DNA of 64,000 nucleotides, taken from Anthostomella pinea. Lineage: Eukaryota > Ascomycota > Sordariomycetes > Xylariales > Xylariaceae. Each line of letters begins with the position of its first letter. Position 1 is the stretch's first letter. The notes under the pieces were generated by a model. The model made no database searches. It was not told the origin of the DNA and saw nothing but the letters and a program-made list of their open reading frames with translations. The translations under genes and the position numbers were made by a program. This document shows, piece by piece, positions 60,801 through 64,000 of the stretch. The stretch spans positions 1,674,001-1,738,000 of the forward strand of contig CAUWAG010000010.1 of NCBI GenBank assembly GCA_963556695.1, written 5' to 3'.

Positions 60801-62194
60801 GCGCGGAAACGTGTGGTCAGACCGTCAGACCGGCCTTACCGGGGTCATCACGCAAACCCCAAATCTCATTCGTCCCGATCGAGGATCCATCTTCACTGCA
60901 TCTTCACTGATCATCCCCGCTGGGCCCTGGCCATCTGGCATCAGATCAGATTCACTCATTCACCACCCCAGGCGACAGGGCAACTGCCAACCATCACAGT
61001 ATCAGCTGCACATCATCTACATCAGATCGAATCATCAGATCGAATCGCCCAACGGCATCTCACAGCACACGCGAGCACGACGCTGGCCCGCTGGCTCGGC
61101 CGGTACCTTTGCATACCTGCATCCCCGCCACATCTCATCACCACCGCCACCCCTGTCTCTACCAAGAGACGGGAACAGGGGTCCATCGTGTCTGTGTAGC
61201 TGTGTGTGTGTACATATGCATGGCATCCCAATCCTTCCACACCATCCACACGCGACCTCCACCACACAGAACGCACAGAACGCGTCCGACATCTTATTAC
61301 TTTTAGCCTGACTGGCCCGCCGCCGAATAGCAAACAAGCGAATTCGAAACCCACCATCACTCTCCTTCAACCCTTCAACCCTCCTTCATTCACCCAACCC
61401 ACCTGTTGCCTGTCTGTCCTTCAACTCCAGTGCTCGAGAGCCTGTCACTATCATTCTGTCCTCCTTCTCTCCTACACAGTTAGGAAGCGGCCTATTGTTG
61501 CGGCCTGCATCTCGTCTACCTCTATCCCCCGCTCTTTTGGGATACTGACTGCTGGCTGGCACTTACACACGACGAATCGTCGTCCCTTGCATTCGTTTAC
61601 ACCCTTACATGACCCTACCCGCTGTCTTGCTCTGCTTTGACTAGCCCAGCAATAGACCGTCCATCAGGTCACTCGCTGCAAGCTGCCGCCACACAGCTAT
61701 CCATGCTTGTTGCCGTCGACAACAAGCCAAACCTCACACATATATACCAGCATCCGCTGGAACCTGCCGTTCTTTGTTCCAGATTTTATCGATCTTCTCG
61801 CCGCCGCAAGTCACATCTGCGAACCTCCCGTTACCCGTCATAGGGCCAACTTGGGGTTTTCCCTTCAGCCTCTGGGTTACACCATCCAAATTTTGACGTG
61901 AGCGATATCGATCTAAGGACTTCCTCGAGACCACCGCGAAGCAGCGGAAATACAAAAATCACTGGCCGTGCCCGGATCACTGCCTCGCCAGAAGCCTTGG
62001 GCAGCAGGGCGTTGTTGCCTATACAACCGACTTTCGGATATCGCGCATAGGAGCGCATATCTTTGTGTTTGACCGCTGGGGAGCGATCAAACGCTACCGA
62101 ACGATAGCTGCGCTTATAACCCGACGAAGCGCAGCGTACTCTTTTCGTAACACCGTTTCGTCATTCAACAAGGTTGACCACCCTTCTCTTAGTC
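57851..62194. other. Long gene-poor stretch, 4.3 kb
   Basis: Contains a perfect 14-base palindrome GGACTCCGGAGTCC near 57877, a short AGTGTGA tandem near 60010-60035 and, from about 60400, a C/T-rich plus strand consistent with a long promoter and leader of the next gene. No ORF has domain support. Confidence 0.4.
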
Positions 62195-63607
62195 ATGGCC
62201 GTCTCTCGTGTTATGCCAGCCGTGCTTGGCCTTGCCGCTCTCCTGGCGACTGCGGCCATTTTTGCGCTGGATGTGGTCCTTGCTCACGGCCTCTCGACGT
62301 CGACTTCGCCCGTGAGAATAGCGGCAGCTGTTGCATCAGCCCTTGAAGCAATCGTGCTCGCCATCATGATCGTCCTACTTGCCGGCTGTATTCAAGGGTC
62401 AACGTATCTTGGCGCAAGGCGATCGAGCGCTCTATATTTTCCGGCGACGCTTGTCGCAAGCCTGCTGGCTTCGACGGTGTCTGTCGCCGAGCTGGTCTTG
62501 ATGGGCAAGACGGCGAACCTGCCCGAGACGATTCTCCAAGTGCCTTCGACAAGATTTCTGGTTGGAGCGTCCGTCGCCCTTGGTTTCGCATCCGCAGGTC
62601 AACTCGTCTTCATCGTGGTCATGTTCGTACTGCATCGATTGTCCGACCCCGACCAGGCGCTGTCCCTACATACCACCGAAGAGGGTCATCGCTCTTCTCC
62701 ATTGCAAAAACGGGTCAAGTCTATTCCGTACTCTCAGACACGAACCGCCGTCTTTAAGCCGTCAAAATCTTATGATGGAGGATCGGCAGGGTATCCTACT
62801 CCACCAGGTTCCAGCAGTGGACGTTCGGCGGCCGAGACCGTGAGCTCCATCCGCAGCTCTCTGTCCCATGCCATGCGCCCGATGGGCTCCAGGACAGGAC
62901 TTCTTTCAAACGGCGCCAGGACTGGAAGACGACCTCCGTCAATCGACCCGAGTCTATACTCGCAACGGACGAATCCGACGGAGGAGAGCTTCGATTCTTG
63001 GGACACGTCATCGCTTGAGCCTCATCACCGTCAGATGGTTCTAGACTCTTCTCCACAGCCGTCCCGGTTTCTGGAGACTATCCCGGCCAGCCCGGCGACC
63101 AGCAGAAGTCCCAGCCCCGGCTGCCCGCTCGATCTCGAAGAACCGAAGCGTTATCGAAGCCGGAGTTTCAGCCCCGTCCCTAGACCTCAAGTAGAGCGTA
63201 CCTTGACGCCCCAGTCGTCCACCGACGAGCTGCACATCCACCCGCTCTTCCGATCAGACTCGCCCGTACCCCCGCCTGCCTCGTCGCCCGGTACCATTGT
63301 GGTTGCGTCGCCCAACGCTGGGCAGATCATCCCGGGGAAGTCCGTGAAGCGGATGCGCAGCGACAGTCTACCCGCGTCCAGAAGTCCCCTCAGTCGGCAA
63401 GGGAGCCGCGACAGCAGCCTGACGACGCCACGTCCCAGTGAGGATGGGCACCTCCGGATAGAGGAGGTGGAGGAGAGGAAGATGACACCGCCAATCCCCG
63501 ACTGGATCCTGAGCGCCGGATCGCGGACGAGTCTTACCGAGTACCAACTCAGAAAACAACGGGATCGGGACGCTACTCCTTCGGATACCGGAAGTCCACT
63601 TGGATGA
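62195..63607 (+). CDS. Four-helix fungal membrane protein with long disordered cytoplasmic tail
   Basis: Single exon, 470 residues from the ATG at 62195 (MAVSRVMPAVLGLAALLATA); the frame extends seven codons upstream only to a TTG. Four hydrophobic segments lie at about 6-28, 40-64, 80-101 and 117-145 (for example IVLAIMIVLLAGCI and LVFIVVMFVLHRL). The remaining 320 residues are Ser/Pro/Arg-rich with many SP and TP sites (SRSPSPGCPLDLEEPKRYRS), which suggests heavy phosphorylation. The layout resembles fungal MARVEL-like or other small tetraspan plasma-membrane proteins, but I do not recognise the family. It is preceded by a long pyrimidine-rich leader. Confidence 0.8.
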   Translation: MAVSRVMPAVLGLAALLATAAIFALDVVLAHGLSTSTSPVRIAAAVASALEAIVLAIMIVLLAGCIQGSTYLGARRSSALYFPATLVASLLASTVSVAELVLMGKTANLPETILQVPSTRFLVGASVALGFASAGQLVFIVVMFVLHRLSDPDQALSLHTTEEGHRSSPLQKRVKSIPYSQTRTAVFKPSKSYDGGSAGYPTPPGSSSGRSAAETVSSIRSSLSHAMRPMGSRTGLLSNGARTGRRPPSIDPSLYSQRTNPTEESFDSWDTSSLEPHHRQMVLDSSPQPSRFLETIPASPATSRSPSPGCPLDLEEPKRYRSRSFSPVPRPQVERTLTPQSSTDELHIHPLFRSDSPVPPPASSPGTIVVASPNAGQIIPGKSVKRMRSDSLPASRSPLSRQGSRDSSLTTPRPSEDGHLRIEEVEERKMTPPIPDWILSAGSRTSLTEYQLRKQRDRDATPSDTGSPLG

Positions 63608-64000
63608 GGAAAAAAGCAGGCGAGGCGATGACCTGCATGATTCGATGACAACGACAAGCCCGCCGACTAGGACCAGAAGACCTGTCGTGATAGAGCTCGC
63701 GCATATTTGTTTGTAGATGGTTGTTTCCCGCTTGGGAGGGGCCGACGGCTGGGTTTCTGGATCATTGGGAGATACCATTGTGTTTTTGAGCGCGGCGTTT
63801 CATTATATTCTAAAAAGGGGCTCCCGAGCAGAGCCACCACGTTCCCCCGTTCCTTGCTGCTGCTACCTGGCTGGAGGATCGGGGTTAGGATGGCTACCTA
63901 TAATGTGTAGTCAAAACTTGTATAGATATAAAATGAGTAAAATCGTTGAAAGCAACAATCAGAACTTGTTCCACACCTGCAGCATTTTGGGTTTCTGAAG
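63608..64000. other. 3' flank of the membrane-protein gene
   Basis: 393 bases to the window end; AT-richer toward the end. No gene recognised. Confidence 0.4.

Overview
The window is nuclear DNA from a filamentous ascomycete (Pezizomycotina). Genes are split by short introns of about 45-100 bases with GT...AG ends. HET-domain gene relics, a Tc1/mariner element with its own MITE family, a TTAGGG telomere-type tract and a fungal PKS-NRPS alkaloid cluster all fit this. The species cannot be named from the sequence.

Left part (1-4.3 kb) holds a short internal telomere-type array and a heavily decayed HET gene. From 4.3 to 36.5 kb lies mostly conserved core genome: TIF6 (ribosome anti-association factor), an unnamed protein with a DOC-like region, AOS1 (SUMO E1 subunit), a 1021-residue low-complexity protein, BMT5 (25S rRNA methyltransferase), a HET pseudogene with two in-frame UGA codons, an AT-hook protein, SET2 (H3K36 methyltransferase) and GatA (GABA transaminase). 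This block is interrupted at 11.3-13.4 kb by a nest of two perfect hairpins, a MITE and a broken Tc1 copy. A second MITE lies at 25.8 kb.

The most notable region is 37.9-52.0 kb. A second Tc1 copy ends 186 bases from the 3' end of a 2567-residue hybrid NRPS-PKS with order A-T-KS-AT-KR-T-R, the architecture of SwnK of the swainsonine (indolizidine alkaloid) pathway. It is transcribed divergently from an NmrA-type reductase gene, followed in the same direction by a PhyH-type non-heme iron dioxygenase gene. These match the SwnN/SwnR and SwnH1/SwnH2 classes. No further swn-type gene, transporter or regulator is seen in the window, so the set is reduced or dispersed. A third MITE, whose terminal repeat is related to that of the Tc1 element, lies on the other side of the cluster.

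From 52.7 to 60 kb the sequence is decayed accessory DNA: a CorA-like membrane protein gene with a one-base frameshift, a degenerate membrane-protein relic, a CCHC zinc-knuckle (gag-like) fragment and a degenerate tandem repeat. The right end carries one intact gene for a four-helix membrane protein with a long disordered tail. Gene density is low: about twelve recognisable intact genes in 64 kb.
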